Below are positions 53,428 to 63,172 of a stretch of 64,000 bases of DNA, in pieces. How positions within the stretch are numbered: position 1 is the first letter of the stretch; each line of letters starts with the position of its first letter. The position numbers and the translations under genes are program-made. The DNA lies in assembly GCF_002802965.1 (NCBI RefSeq), contig NZ_NXGA01000001.1:2516548-2580547 (forward strand), written 5' to 3'. The notes beneath the pieces are model-generated. The model did not search any database. It was given only the letters and a program-made list of their open reading frames with translations, and had not been told where the DNA came from. Source of the stretch: Sporolactobacillus pectinivorans. GTDB taxonomy: Bacteria; Bacillota; Bacilli; Bacillales; Sporolactobacillaceae.

Positions 53428-53477
53428 TTTTTAATCAGGAATCCAAATATAAATTTTACTAAGTACTCTCATCATTC

Positions 53478-53699
53478 TTACTCCTGTTTTCTTAATCTTT
53501 CTTTTGAAAAAAGATAAATATTGAATAAGATTCCAAGGGTCACACATATTTCCAATATAATAAACGATAAATTTTTAGACATTTGCCAAAGCACGATCGA
53601 AGCAATGATCACACCGATCAACACAAACCAATGAAAAGTTATAATTACATTACCAATGCTATGATTTAGATCTTTATTCTTGTTGATTTTATTAGTCAC
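53478..53699 (-). CDS. Small two-helix membrane protein
   Basis: About 73 residues with two hydrophobic helices (FHWFVLIGVIIASIVLW and FIILEICVTLGILFNIYLF) and a basic tail. The GTG at 53699 follows AAAAGGAGG by 9 nt and is preferred over the TTG eleven codons earlier. No family recognised. Convergent with the DUF523 gene. Confidence 0.65.
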   Translation of the reverse strand: MTNKINKNKDLNHSIGNVIITFHWFVLIGVIIASIVLWQMSKNLSFIILEICVTLGILFNIYLFSKERLRKQE

Positions 53700-54194
53700 A
53701 ATGATAGGCCTCCTTTTCGTAAGAGCTTTCAATGCTTTTTACAGCAAATATGCTTTCGGAGTGATTGTCGGCTTTTCTTCTATTTTCCTTCGATATCATT
53801 AAGTATACTACGAGTTAACAAACTATTTTGTCAAAAAATGATTGATTCCTTCAACCATTGATCCTTTTTTTATTTTATTCACCGTCATTGGGAACTCCTA
53901 CATGTATCCGTTCAATAAAGAATTATTGAGAAAAACAAATCTAACATTAACATCCGCATAACAACAAACCTCATTATTTGATTTATTATTAAGTTTTGTT
54001 GGGTATTCAATCAAAATAAGCGAAGGAGCGACCTTTTCGGGAAAAGCCATAAGATCATATTGTTTTCTTGTGCCCAGAAACAGTCAACACCTCTAACACC
54101 ATGAAGCCGGCAAAATCGTTATTGTATGAATTCTTTTCCGATGTCGTGAGAAGTTGTCCTGAGATGGCCTGTATAGGAGCAATTTAAAGACGAC
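53700..54194. other. Intergenic stretch
   Basis: AT-rich, no supported gene. Contains promoter regions for the flanking divergent genes. Confidence 0.45.
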
Positions 54195-55955
54195 ATGATA
54201 CAAAGGGATGGAAAAATGGGAAATGCGCGGAAAAACGAAGCCCTGTTTTGGCCGGTTATCTGGGACAAAAAATGGCTGATGCTGCTTGGTATTTTAACGA
54301 TGCTGGTTGGGACTGTCCTCAGCTTGCTGTCCCCATGGGTCATGAGAACGCTGATTGACGATGTTATCCCGCGAAACAAATTATCACTGCTCTCCATCTA
54401 CATTCCTGCCCTCATCCTCCTCCCGGTTGTTGCAACTGCGTTTACCGCCGTTCAAACATTCATATTCACTTATATCGGTGGTGAGACTACAGATCATCTA
54501 CGTGCGAAGGTCATTGCGAAAATCTTGAGGCTGTCCCCAAGGGTGCTGAATAACATGACCGTGGGTGATCTGGTTCATCGAATCACGCGAGTCTGCGGGA
54601 TGATCGGGGACGTTTATGTAGCAAATCAATTACTTCCGTCCTTGACCAGTATTTTAACCTTTCTGGGGACATTCGCTTTTATGTTATATCTGAATTTCCG
54701 TCTGACTCTTGTATCCCTCTCCGTGATTCCTCTCGCCATCACAAGCGCCAGGTTACTGGGTTCATATGTTGAGCGTAATATGACCCGGTCATCAGCATTA
54801 ATAACGAAGGGGCAGTCATTTTTCACTGAATTAGTGAGCGGTATCAAAACGGTTCAATTGTTTGCGCAAAACACCCAGGAGCAGGCGAGAGCGGATGAAT
54901 GGCGCCGTCAGCAGAAACCCTTGCGCACAAAAACCAGTATCGCCAATACTTTTTACAGACAGGTATTATCCGTTTTTATACAGTCCCTTGCTATTGGCAT
55001 TGTTTTTTCCACAGGCGTTTATTTTATCGTCAACCACGTACTGACACTCGGGATACTGATTGCTTTCATGATGTACGTCCCTCAACTTTACTCAGGGGTG
55101 AACAGCATTCAGGGGATTTATGTCTGGACAAAGAATATTAATCCCACGCTGAAACAGATGCGTGAAACCTTTCTCCTGTCACCTGAGCTGAGTGACCGTC
55201 CGAATGCCAGACCCGTGCAGGACGTTAAAGGAACGATTGAATTCCGGGATGTTTCATTCCAATATCAAAATGACCGCAGTGGACTCCATCACATATCGTT
55301 CAAGATCGATTCCGGAGAATTTCTAGGGATTGTCGGGCCCACTGGCGGTGGAAAGAGCACCATTCTTGAACTGATCACCCGATTTCTAGATCCGGATACG
55401 GGTTCTCTATTCATTGACGGGACTGACATCCGCGACTATCAGCTGGCGGATCTCAGAAGAAACATTGCAGTCGTCTCTCAGGATGTTTTTCTCTGGAATC
55501 GGTCGCTCCGGGACAATTTGTCGTACGGCTCACCCCAGGCTACGGAAGATGAAATTAAAGAAGTGGCAAGAATCGTACAGATGGGCGATTTCATCAATGC
55601 CCTTCCACAGAAATATGACACGATCGTTGGTGAACGCGGGGTTCACCTATCCGGTGGCGAACGACAGCGTATCTCTATTGCCCAAGCTATTTTACGTCAT
55701 CCGCAAATTTTATTACTGGATGAACCTTCCTCTGCCCTCGATGCCAATACTGAGCAGGCCATACAGCAGTATGTCGAGAAATTATTCCATGGGAAAACGT
55801 TAATCGTTGTGGCACACCGCCTGATCACAGTACGCCACGCCTCCAAAATCATCGTGGTGCAAAACGGGACGATCATTGAACAGGGTTCACACCAGGACTT
55901 GATGAACGCTCACGGTGTCTATCAAGAGATGTGCCTCAAACAGCAGATACGATGA
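54195..55955 (+). CDS. ABC exporter, fused membrane and ATPase domains
   Basis: 586 residues. Six membrane helices (about 25-310) with the exporter coupling helices, then the nucleotide-binding domain: Walker A GPTGGGKST near 377, signature LSGGERQR near 483, Walker B ILLLDEPSSALD, H-loop VAHRL. A homodimeric half-transporter of the MsbA/LmrA type that exports lipids, peptides or drugs. The start is uncertain: ATG 54195 has AGGAG 15 nt upstream, ATG 54216 has AAAGGG closer. A terminator overlaps the end of the convergent MFS gene. Confidence 0.9.
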   Translation: MIQRDGKMGNARKNEALFWPVIWDKKWLMLLGILTMLVGTVLSLLSPWVMRTLIDDVIPRNKLSLLSIYIPALILLPVVATAFTAVQTFIFTYIGGETTDHLRAKVIAKILRLSPRVLNNMTVGDLVHRITRVCGMIGDVYVANQLLPSLTSILTFLGTFAFMLYLNFRLTLVSLSVIPLAITSARLLGSYVERNMTRSSALITKGQSFFTELVSGIKTVQLFAQNTQEQARADEWRRQQKPLRTKTSIANTFYRQVLSVFIQSLAIGIVFSTGVYFIVNHVLTLGILIAFMMYVPQLYSGVNSIQGIYVWTKNINPTLKQMRETFLLSPELSDRPNARPVQDVKGTIEFRDVSFQYQNDRSGLHHISFKIDSGEFLGIVGPTGGGKSTILELITRFLDPDTGSLFIDGTDIRDYQLADLRRNIAVVSQDVFLWNRSLRDNLSYGSPQATEDEIKEVARIVQMGDFINALPQKYDTIVGERGVHLSGGERQRISIAQAILRHPQILLLDEPSSALDANTEQAIQQYVEKLFHGKTLIVVAHRLITVRHASKIIVVQNGTIIEQGSHQDLMNAHGVYQEMCLKQQIR

Positions 55956-56016
55956 GGGCTAGTGTGCCTCTATATGACTTTGAATTAGGAATTGTCTTGG
56001 TAAAAAAAGTTTCATT

Positions 56017-56055
56017 GAGCCTATGAGTGCATCATCTCAAATGGGCTCTTTTTTT
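56017..56055 (+). terminator. Terminator after the ABC exporter gene
   Basis: GAGCCTAT pairs with ATGGGCTC (one G-U on the plus strand) followed by seven T; it overlaps the 3' end of the convergent MFS gene. Confidence 0.75.
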
Positions 56056-57674
56056 GTCGGACGCTTTTCATGTTCATCAACATCAACGAACTCTTTTTTA
56101 CGATCTGTAAATAGTCCAAAAATAGATGAAAGTAGAATAATGAATCCGGCGGCTCCAAAAGTCTTAGTGAATGCAGTAACACTCTTTGCGTTTTTGCTAG
56201 TGTGTAACTCTTTCATTAATTTTTCAACTCGAATTTGTTGATCATTCAAATTAAAAAGCCTCAATATTTTATCTGACCCGTTCGACAAAGCGATATGATC
56301 GTTATTATTCAGAACACCTTTTTTGACATCACGCACAATCATTTTTTTAACTGACGGCTGGATTTGCGAATGGCTAATGGTTGTTATGGCCTGATTTTCT
56401 ATTTGTGCTTTTGCGGTGTCGATGTTGTGACTCATCATGCCCACGAGTAGGGCAATCCCCATGCAGGTGCCTAATTGTCTGGCCGCATTAACCATTCCTG
56501 AAGCAATACCGGCTTTTACTTGTGGTACGAATTGTACGGATGAAACGATGGCAAGGCTGGATAATCCAAAACCAAAGCCCAGTACAATCATATCTAGAAT
56601 CATGACAGCAATTGTTGTATTGAATTTTAGTTGAGCTAGCATGAACAAGCTGATACTCATGAATAAAACACCAGCAAAAATGACTGGCCGATAGTCGTAT
56701 CGCTGAGCTAACATACTGCCTAAAGGCATCGCGATCATCACCATCAAAGATGTGAACATGATGATGTATGCCGCATGAAGTGTGGTAAGATGACGTATGT
56801 TCTCCAAGAAGAAATTAAAAATCACTGACGAACAGATGATTGAAAATCCACAAATAAAGTATACAATCACTGATGCCGTAAATGTACGTTCTCGAAAAAG
56901 AGTGAGTTCAAGCAGTGGTTCTTCCATTCTCTGCTCTACAAATGTAAACAGGGCCAACGAAAAAAAAGTACCCGCAATCATGAACAATATTGGACGTGAA
57001 GTCCAGCCATAGTCGTACCCTTTAAGTAACACAAAAGTCAATTGAAATAAACCCATCGTTAGAAGAATCATGCCCAGCCCATCAATTTTTTTCGATAGAG
57101 TGTCGTCATAGGATTCAGTGAAGCAAATTGATGTAAGAACCAATGTGACAATAACAATGGGAACATTGACAAAGAAAATGGCATGCCATGTCGTGAATCT
57201 AATGATTAGTCCGCCAATCGGAGGACCGGCTGCCGCGGCAACAGCAGCAACTGCTCCAATGACACCCACTGCCTGGTTGGCTTTTTCCCTGCCAAATAAG
57301 TCTACCGAAAGCGGGATCATAACTGGTGTTGCAATCGCACCGCCAAGCCCTTGAATCATCCGCATGATGATCAGAAATAACAGCGAGTGCGCCAAACCAC
57401 ATAATACCGATCCTAATCCAAAAAGCAGTAAACCAATGAGCATGATTCGTTTACGTCCCAACTGATCTGCTAGTTTTGATGCCGGAATCATAGATACTGA
57501 CAAAACTAATACATAGATCGTGCTTACCCAATTACTGTCAATTAGGTTAGCGTGAAAATAGCTCGTAATCGTAGGTAATGCGATATTCGTAATCGTTGTA
57601 TCGAGTGTCACGATAAACATAATCATGGAAAGGGCTGTGAGCCCCAGTATATTTTTCACTTTTTCGCTTAACAA
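56037..57674 (-). CDS. MFS multidrug exporter (DHA2, QacA/EmrB-like)
   Basis: 545 residues, 14 membrane helices. LDTTITNIALPTI in helix 1, ADQLGRKRIMLIG in loop 2-3, IQGLGGAIATPVM in helix 4, and GAVAAVAAAAGPPIGG in helix 5 (motif C). Exports cationic or hydrophobic drugs with proton exchange. A long loop of about 60 residues near the C-terminus is charged. The TTG start has AGGTG upstream. A MarR repressor gene lies just upstream on the same strand, and both promoters carry the same 13-bp inverted repeat. Confidence 0.9.
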   Translation of the reverse strand: MLSEKVKNILGLTALSMIMFIVTLDTTITNIALPTITSYFHANLIDSNWVSTIYVLVLSVSMIPASKLADQLGRKRIMLIGLLLFGLGSVLCGLAHSLLFLIIMRMIQGLGGAIATPVMIPLSVDLFGREKANQAVGVIGAVAAVAAAAGPPIGGLIIRFTTWHAIFFVNVPIVIVTLVLTSICFTESYDDTLSKKIDGLGMILLTMGLFQLTFVLLKGYDYGWTSRPILFMIAGTFFSLALFTFVEQRMEEPLLELTLFRERTFTASVIVYFICGFSIICSSVIFNFFLENIRHLTTLHAAYIIMFTSLMVMIAMPLGSMLAQRYDYRPVIFAGVLFMSISLFMLAQLKFNTTIAVMILDMIVLGFGFGLSSLAIVSSVQFVPQVKAGIASGMVNAARQLGTCMGIALLVGMMSHNIDTAKAQIENQAITTISHSQIQPSVKKMIVRDVKKGVLNNNDHIALSNGSDKILRLFNLNDQQIRVEKLMKELHTSKNAKSVTAFTKTFGAAGFIILLSSIFGLFTDRKKEFVDVDEHEKRPTKKEPI

Positions 57675-57713
57675 TAGAAAGCACCTCTATGTCTTTATTT
57701 ATAAACGAAACAA

Positions 57714-57726
57714 TTTACTTGGTAAA
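57714..57726. promoter_or_regulatory. Operator before the QacA-like gene
   Basis: TTTACTTGGTAAA, arms TTTAC and GTAAA around TTG; identical to the copy before the MarR gene. Confidence 0.75.
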
Positions 57727-57778
57727 CAAAATGAGTAAAAAAAATGACCCAATGATTTGTTTCAGGAAAAAATTATTG

Positions 57779-58249
57779 TTATCTGCTCCGTTCGACGATA
57801 ATTGACTTGAATAGTTGTTCTGTTTCGCTTCCCAGTTTCTCTATCTGAACTAATACATCGTTTGGAACAGTTGCATAGATATCGGCAAACTGCTGATTCA
57901 AGTGTTTTCTATAATGCTGGTGGCTACTATATGCTCTTTGGCCAATAGCTGTCAGGCTTAATACCCTTTCATTTTCAGAATCAGGGGCAAATTTTTTGAT
58001 CACCAGCCCTTTTTTCACCAGATTTTGAACCATTTTAGTTGTGGCGCCCTTAGTAATGTTCAAGTATCCAGACAACTTGGTTAGATTGCTGTTTTCATGA
58101 TCGCCAATAGCTGCAATCATATGGATTTCTGAAGGGTGAAGCATAATTTCAGTGCCATATGAATCAGTTGTTTTTTCAACCTCGTTATAGAGACTGACAA
58201 TGCTTTCAAACTGTTTAATTAGGCTATTAACTAATGCAGTATCGTTCAT
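57779..58249 (-). CDS. MarR family repressor of the efflux gene
   Basis: 156 residues. Winged helix in the middle (LTKLSGYLNITKGATTKMVQNLVKKGLV) with wing PDSENERVLSLTAIG, flanked by dimerisation helices. The identical 13-bp operators before this gene and before the QacA-like pump argue that it represses both. The sensed ligand is probably a pump substrate. Confidence 0.88.
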   Translation of the reverse strand: MNDTALVNSLIKQFESIVSLYNEVEKTTDSYGTEIMLHPSEIHMIAAIGDHENSNLTKLSGYLNITKGATTKMVQNLVKKGLVIKKFAPDSENERVLSLTAIGQRAYSSHQHYRKHLNQQFADIYATVPNDVLVQIEKLGSETEQLFKSIIVERSR

Positions 58250-58266
58250 GTATTTCTCCTAAACAG

Positions 58267-58279
58267 TTTACTTGGTAAA
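58267..58279. promoter_or_regulatory. Operator before the MarR gene
   Basis: TTTACTTGGTAAA, second exact copy, about 20 bp upstream of the start codon. Confidence 0.75.
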
Positions 58280-58452
58280 TAAATGATAAGTCCGTTTTCA
58301 GCTTATGTCAAATGAAACCATTTTTATACCGTGAATGCTTCATTCCCTTCAATGCCATAAATCATTGTCCTGAATGGCAGTAAAACTATTAAATTTTCAA
58401 AAAACGATGTACCTTCCCTACTGCAAAGCAAGCATGAGTCGTGCGACAAACT

Positions 58453-58959
58453 TTATCCCTCTACGGAGAAAACGCCGACTTTTTTCTCTGAGAGCGTCAT
58501 TTCTCTTTCTAACTCCATTCCGATATTCTTGGCCACTTTTTGCGAAGCAATATTTCCATTTTGAATGAGAGCAATAAATCGACGCATTCCGCAATTGGAT
58601 TTTCCATAATCAAGCAATGCTTTCGCCGCTTCAGTCGCATAACCGTTGTGCCAATAGTTGCGGGCAATCCAGTACCCAATTTCAATTTCCTTAACCCCAT
58701 TAATGACTTGAGGTACAAGACCGGCGTGTCCGATCTTGACATTATCTTTTTTTCGGGTTAAGACCATTAGCCCAAAGTCCGGGTTTATTTTATAAGAACC
58801 GTAAATCCAGTTTAAAAATTGCTTTGCACCTTCCCGATTATGGGTTTTTCCACTCCCTATGAAACGGACTTCTTGAGGATCAGAAAGCAGTGACAGTAAA
58901 AAATCAAGGTCATTATCATTATATTGACGAAAGTGTAATCTTTCAGAAGTGAGATTCAC
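58453..58959 (-). CDS. GNAT acetyltransferase, RimJ/RimL-like
   Basis: About 168 residues. TSERLHFRQYNDNDLDFLLSLL at the start, YWIARNYWHNGYATEAAKALL as the acetyl-CoA loop, and ASQKVAKNIGMELERE near the end. The GTG at 58959 follows AAGGAGG by 8 nt and is preferred over the TTG six codons earlier, which would contain that site. Substrate unknown. Confidence 0.85.
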   Translation of the reverse strand: MNLTSERLHFRQYNDNDLDFLLSLLSDPQEVRFIGSGKTHNREGAKQFLNWIYGSYKINPDFGLMVLTRKKDNVKIGHAGLVPQVINGVKEIEIGYWIARNYWHNGYATEAAKALLDYGKSNCGMRRFIALIQNGNIASQKVAKNIGMELEREMTLSEKKVGVFSVEG

Positions 58960-59100
58960 CAAAATTCCCTCCTTCAATTTTTTCTTATAAACAGGAATGC
59001 TGGTTTGTAATAATTTTTAGGAAAACACGATGAAACTTGCAAAGACTATGAAACTATCTATTGCTAAGTAAATCCTTTGCTCGCAGAAAAAAGTACCAAA

Positions 59101-59526
59101 TTAATTCAGTGTCCGGTCAAATACTTTTTGCCATTTTTTATTTCTGTAACCCATTTGACTATAAAATTGATGCGCTTTTTCTCTTGTCCCGCCCGAACGT
59201 ACCCTGATGCCAAAATATCCCTGTTCCAATGCCCATTTTTCGCACGCTTTTAACAAGATTTTCCCTATGCCAAGTCGTCTGTGCCGGGAGTCAACAACGA
59301 TTCCGCCAAGTTCCGCATAGACTCCTTCAAGCAAATGTTTACCGAAAATATGTGCCCACCCGGAAACTAATCCATCCTCATCTTCATAGACAAATAGTGC
59401 ATGATCATTATTTTCCAAGATGTATTGAAGTCTTTCCTTGATTTCTGCTTCGCTTTCTTCATAACCGAGCTGGGAGCATAAAGTCCTCAGTTCCTTCACA
59501 TCGGATATCTGCGCCGTCCTGATCAC
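59101..59526 (-). CDS. GNAT family N-acetyltransferase
   Basis: About 141 residues. RHRRLGIGKILLKACEKWA is the acetyl-CoA loop and THEKAHQFYSQMGYRNKK-like sequence (REKAHQFYSQMGYRNKK) ends the fold. GTG 59526 lies 9 nt after GAGGTG. Substrate unknown. One of three acetyltransferase genes in a row. Confidence 0.85.
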   Translation of the reverse strand: MIRTAQISDVKELRTLCSQLGYEESEAEIKERLQYILENNDHALFVYEDEDGLVSGWAHIFGKHLLEGVYAELGGIVVDSRHRRLGIGKILLKACEKWALEQGYFGIRVRSGGTREKAHQFYSQMGYRNKKWQKVFDRTLN

Positions 59527-59558
59527 TTTAAATATCACCTCTATAAAAACTATGAGTA

Positions 59559-59584
59559 GCGTTACCTATTCAAACGGGTAACGC
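59559..59584 (-). terminator. Hairpin after the third acetyltransferase gene
   Basis: GCGTTACC pairs with GGTAACGC downstream of the 59622 stop; weak T run. Confidence 0.5.
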
Positions 59585-59621
59585 CCAGACATCTGAAATG
59601 TTACACAGATGAACTAAATAA

Positions 59622-60170
59622 TTAACGTTTTTCACTTCTGCAATAATAATTCGCCTTCTCGAATGAGGCAGGCACGTAACCCATCTGTGTTAGCGCAATT
59701 ATACGCTCTTCTGCGTCCGGAATCGCTTTGGTAAGAATCCACGTTACATCGAAATCCTCATAAAAATGCCGATTGGCTATTTCTAAAATACCACAGATCG
59801 TCTGCCGATTTTCGCAGTTGCTCTGTAAATCAATCCGCAACACTCCATGTGAGCCAATGTCAGCCAAAATTCCTCTGTTGAACATTTCAACCGTGCCGAC
59901 TTTTTCGGATGTATCATTTTGCATAACCGTCCAGCGCACAAACCATTTTGTCTGATAGGATCTGTCCCAAAAACTAATCTCATTCTGCATTTGTTCCAAG
60001 GTTGTGAAATGAAAATCGCCGGGACAATTGTCAGCGTTGAAAAATGGAATGGCTTTTTCATCAGAGTAACATCTGAGCAGATCCTCTGCATCCTCCGTTG
60101 TAGTCTGTTTCAAAGTTACTGTTTCATTTTGATAAAACGGACACTCCTCATAAATATTCTTGTGTTTCAT
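59622..60170 (-). CDS. GNAT-like acetyltransferase
   Basis: About 182 residues. RimJ/RimL-like core (ENETVTLKQTTTEDAEDLLRCY in parts, VGTVEMFNRG, LTQMGYVPASF) but the acetyl-CoA loop is poorly conserved, so activity is uncertain. ATG 60170 follows AAGGAGG by 7 nt and is preferred over upstream starts. It lies 56 bp downstream of the WYL regulator gene and is probably co-transcribed with it. Confidence 0.75.
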   Translation of the reverse strand: MKHKNIYEECPFYQNETVTLKQTTTEDAEDLLRCYSDEKAIPFFNADNCPGDFHFTTLEQMQNEISFWDRSYQTKWFVRWTVMQNDTSEKVGTVEMFNRGILADIGSHGVLRIDLQSNCENRQTICGILEIANRHFYEDFDVTWILTKAIPDAEERIIALTQMGYVPASFEKANYYCRSEKR

Positions 60171-60225
60171 AACCATACCTCCTTGTTTTTCTCCAGCATA
60201 GCAGAGGAATGGCGACAACATGCTG

Positions 60226-61152
60226 TCACAGTTCTTTGTAAAGTTGCAAAATTTCCGTGCATTTTTGGCAAAGACGTTCTTTTAAGTTCTCCGGCTCGAT
60301 GACTTGTACCAGATTTCCGAGTGATAGCAAGGTACTAAACCAAAGTTGCTCATTTTCAGGAAGATGCAACTTCATTATAAAATCGCCGTTCTCATTTTCT
60401 GTTTCAATCACACCGTTCAGATATTCTATCGCCCGCATTCTGATTTCTGCTTTGCAAAGGAGGCGAATGTCGCTATATTTTCTACAGTCAGTTTCTTCAT
60501 GCTGTTGCAAAAGCGTATCCGCGGAGTCATGTTCATGAGAAATTTGCCGGTCAGTCAAATGAATATTTTCCATGCGGACCAGCTTATACAACCGGTAGTC
60601 CTCTCTCGCAGGCAGATAGGCCAACAAGTACCAGGTATACCATTTGTACGCCAGTACGATGGGTTCAACTTCCGGCACGGTAATAAGATTGTCAGAATTG
60701 GTGTAATCAAAAGTAACGATGCGTTTCGTTCCGATGGCTTTTTCAAGCATTTCTAACTTGCGGCTGGTTTCATTGCCCTCTTTCAAAGTGCTGAAATCAA
60801 GAAAAATATTGGCGTCTGGCTTTTGTTGCGGAAACAGTGCGATCATTTTTTCAAGCGTGTCATCGACCACCGGATTATCATAAGCGGAGGCCAGCCCTCT
60901 CAGAGCTGTAATGATAAAAGAATAATCGCTTTGTCCTGCAACCTGCCGTTCCATTTTAAAACGATCGAGGATCTCGTATCCGCCATTCATACCATAAGCG
61001 GAAACAACCGGAATTCCCGCCTGGCACAGCGTGTCGATGTCGCGCTGGATCGTCCTGAGTGAAACTTCATACCTCTCGGCGAACGTTTTCGCGCTGACCC
61101 GGCCATGATTCAGTAAATAAATAGTTATGCCAAGCAACCGGTCAATCTTCAT
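60226..61152 (-). CDS. YafY-type HTH-WYL transcriptional regulator
   Basis: 308 residues. N-terminal HTH_11 domain (RVSAKTFAERYEVSLRTIQRDI), then a WYL domain around residues 135-200 (the core here reads KWYTWYLLAYLPAREDYRLYKLVRM, variant of Trp-Tyr-Leu) and a C-terminal winged extension. WYL regulators sense nucleic-acid or nucleotide ligands in several defence and repair systems. GGAG 8 nt before the ATG. Probably transcribed with the acetyltransferase gene downstream. Confidence 0.88.
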   Translation of the reverse strand: MKIDRLLGITIYLLNHGRVSAKTFAERYEVSLRTIQRDIDTLCQAGIPVVSAYGMNGGYEILDRFKMERQVAGQSDYSFIITALRGLASAYDNPVVDDTLEKMIALFPQQKPDANIFLDFSTLKEGNETSRKLEMLEKAIGTKRIVTFDYTNSDNLITVPEVEPIVLAYKWYTWYLLAYLPAREDYRLYKLVRMENIHLTDRQISHEHDSADTLLQQHEETDCRKYSDIRLLCKAEIRMRAIEYLNGVIETENENGDFIMKLHLPENEQLWFSTLLSLGNLVQVIEPENLKERLCQKCTEILQLYKEL

Positions 61153-61382
61153 ACAGACAACTCCATTATTTTGTTCTACGGTCCAAGTTCTCTCTCAATC
61201 CAAGACATAATACGAGTTTAATTTATTTATGCGGAAAATAATGCTCCGGTTCTATCGATATTTTTTAATATTCGTTATGTACACATGATTAAGACTTGAC
61301 AACACTGCAGCCTTTAATCAGGATGCAGACATAAAAAAGCAGTGGATCACGCCCGGTTCAAGTAACGTAAAACCATCCGTTT

Positions 61383-61688
61383 TCAAAAAATTAAAAGCAA
61401 CAGGTTTCCGACCAGTAAAGCGATATGAAAAACAAAAAATATTTTAAAACAGACGTTGGCACTGAAACTTTTATTAAATGGGACGCAAAGAAGCATGACA
61501 AGAGGAGAAAAAAACAAGGCGATACTTTTGTTCAATGTCCACTGCATATAACCGCCAATTTCCATTTGGATCAATCGCGGTGCAAAGGGATAGAAGATTA
61601 AGGAAAGTAGAATCGAGACGATAAGGAATACCCATCTTGTTCTTTTTTGCATGTATCGGTTAAATAGATCAAAAAAGTAAAACCGCAT
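61383..61688 (-). CDS. Small membrane protein, 101 aa
   Basis: Not recognised. Three hydrophobic helices (FLIVSILLSLIFYPFA, IALFFSPLVMLLCVPF, IFFVFHIALLVGNLLLLIF). AAAGGAGG lies about 10 nt before the ATG, so translation is likely. It lies next to the 21-nt repeat array. Confidence 0.7.
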   Translation of the reverse strand: MRFYFFDLFNRYMQKRTRWVFLIVSILLSLIFYPFAPRLIQMEIGGYMQWTLNKSIALFFSPLVMLLCVPFNKSFSANVCFKIFFVFHIALLVGNLLLLIF

Positions 61689-61801
61689 CCCGGGGCTCCT
61701 CCTTTATTTAATTCAAGTAGCCAATCGGCCGAAAAAAATTCATGATTCTCGCTTCTATTATATTTTTCAGATCAGCATTTTTCAAATGAATTATCGCAGT
61801 T

Positions 61802-61927
61802 GTTGATTCCTCCCTACTTTTTGTTGATTCTGCCATCGTTTGTGTCGATTGTTTCACCTGTTGTGTCGATTCTGATCATGTTTTCGTCGATTCTTCCACA
61901 AATTGTGTCGATTAGATTAAAGCCATG
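61802..61927. repeat. 21-nt phased array, 6 units
   Basis: A core G(T/C)(C/T)GATT recurs at 61802, 61823, 61844, 61865, 61886 and 61907, exactly every 21 nt, with unrelated sequence between. Cores: GTTGATT twice, GTCGATT four times. It lies just upstream of the NERD gene. Confidence 0.92.
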
Positions 61928-62045
61928 TTTCCGTTGATAGTCTTAATTGATGGCGTTTTTTAAGATCCGTCCCTTTGAAAAATAAAAAAGAAATGCGCTG
62001 CCTCGTGTCGAATTAATAAGTATACCTATATATCGAGGTGTTGAA

Positions 62046-63017
62046 ATGATCCTTAAGAAATTGAAAATCCCGTATCATGTGCTTCAACTTGAATCTGTAG
62101 TGCCCCGTTTACGACACGGACCGACGCATGAAAAGCTATCAGAAAAGCTCAGAAGGTATCAGTCGGGTTTTAATGGTGAGAAATCAGTCTGTTATCCGCT
62201 CAGTTTTCTTCCCCAAGATGACTATCACCTGATTCACGATCTTCGGTTATGCGATGGTACCCACCACTTTCAAATGGATTGGCTGATCATTCATACAAAT
62301 TTTATCACTTTGCTGGAAATCAAAAATTTAGCCGGCATGATCACACTCGATACACGGCTGAATCAAATGAAACGTGAGCTCAATGGAAAAACTGAACTAT
62401 TTAATGATCCATTAGTCCAAGCCGAAAACCTGAAAGATCTACTGAATATCTGGATCCGGCAGCACAACCTCTGCTCCATCCCAATCTATGAATTCGTCGT
62501 TTTCTCTTCTCCACATGCATACGTTCAAACAACGAGTCATGATGACCCTGCTCTTCGAAAAATAGTCAAACCCGCAAATCTGAAACGAACGATAACGGCG
62601 TTACCCCAAGTTGATTCACGGCATTCACTTACAAAGGAAAAACTGCTGACCTTGGGACATGATATGGTAAGCAGCCACCAAACACGTAAACCCAATCTAT
62701 TTCAATCAGAAAATCTTTCAGTGGATGATATTATGCCTGGTGTCAGATGTCCAAACTGTGGAAGGTTACAAATGAAGAAAGTTGAAGCTTCCTGGTTCTG
62801 TTCATCGTGTAAAACATTATCAAAGCATGCCGGAATCACGGCATTGCGTGATTACTACCTCATAAACGGCCCCAAAATCACTAATCAGCAATGCAGAAAT
62901 TTTTTATTAATGGACTCTGCTTCTTCAGCGAAACATTTGCTGCAATCCTTGAATTTAAAATATAAGGGCGATAATCGTGGGCGCGTTTATTTTCTGTCTT
63001 TTACCGATCTTGATTAA
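62046..63017 (+). CDS. NERD-domain nuclease-like protein with zinc ribbon
   Basis: 323 residues. The NERD domain (about 40-160) keeps the PD-(D/E)xK-like residues: GFNGEKSV near 41, Asp78 in QMDWLII, and Glu91-x-Lys93 in LLEIKNLAG. A C-terminal zinc ribbon has Cys235, 238, 252 and 255 (CPNCG, CSSCK). The last 60 residues are helical and basic. GAGGTG lies 6 nt before the ATG. Such proteins are thought to be DNA-processing or single-stranded-DNA-related factors; the activity is unproven. It is flanked on both sides by arrays of the same 7-nt core at 21-nt spacing, suggesting that the protein and the arrays belong together. Confidence 0.9.
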   Translation: MILKKLKIPYHVLQLESVVPRLRHGPTHEKLSEKLRRYQSGFNGEKSVCYPLSFLPQDDYHLIHDLRLCDGTHHFQMDWLIIHTNFITLLEIKNLAGMITLDTRLNQMKRELNGKTELFNDPLVQAENLKDLLNIWIRQHNLCSIPIYEFVVFSSPHAYVQTTSHDDPALRKIVKPANLKRTITALPQVDSRHSLTKEKLLTLGHDMVSSHQTRKPNLFQSENLSVDDIMPGVRCPNCGRLQMKKVEASWFCSSCKTLSKHAGITALRDYYLINGPKITNQQCRNFLLMDSASSAKHLLQSLNLKYKGDNRGRVYFLSFTDLD

Positions 63018-63172
63018 ATTTCGATTTGGCTCCATTTTTAGTTGGTACAGATACTAAAACAGTTGATTCTATAAACCAAATTGTTACATTCAGTAAATTA
63101 AAGGGACGCCTTTTCACCTCCGACGTGTGAAAAAGCGTCATTTTTGTACACATTCTGAATTATGGTGCATGT

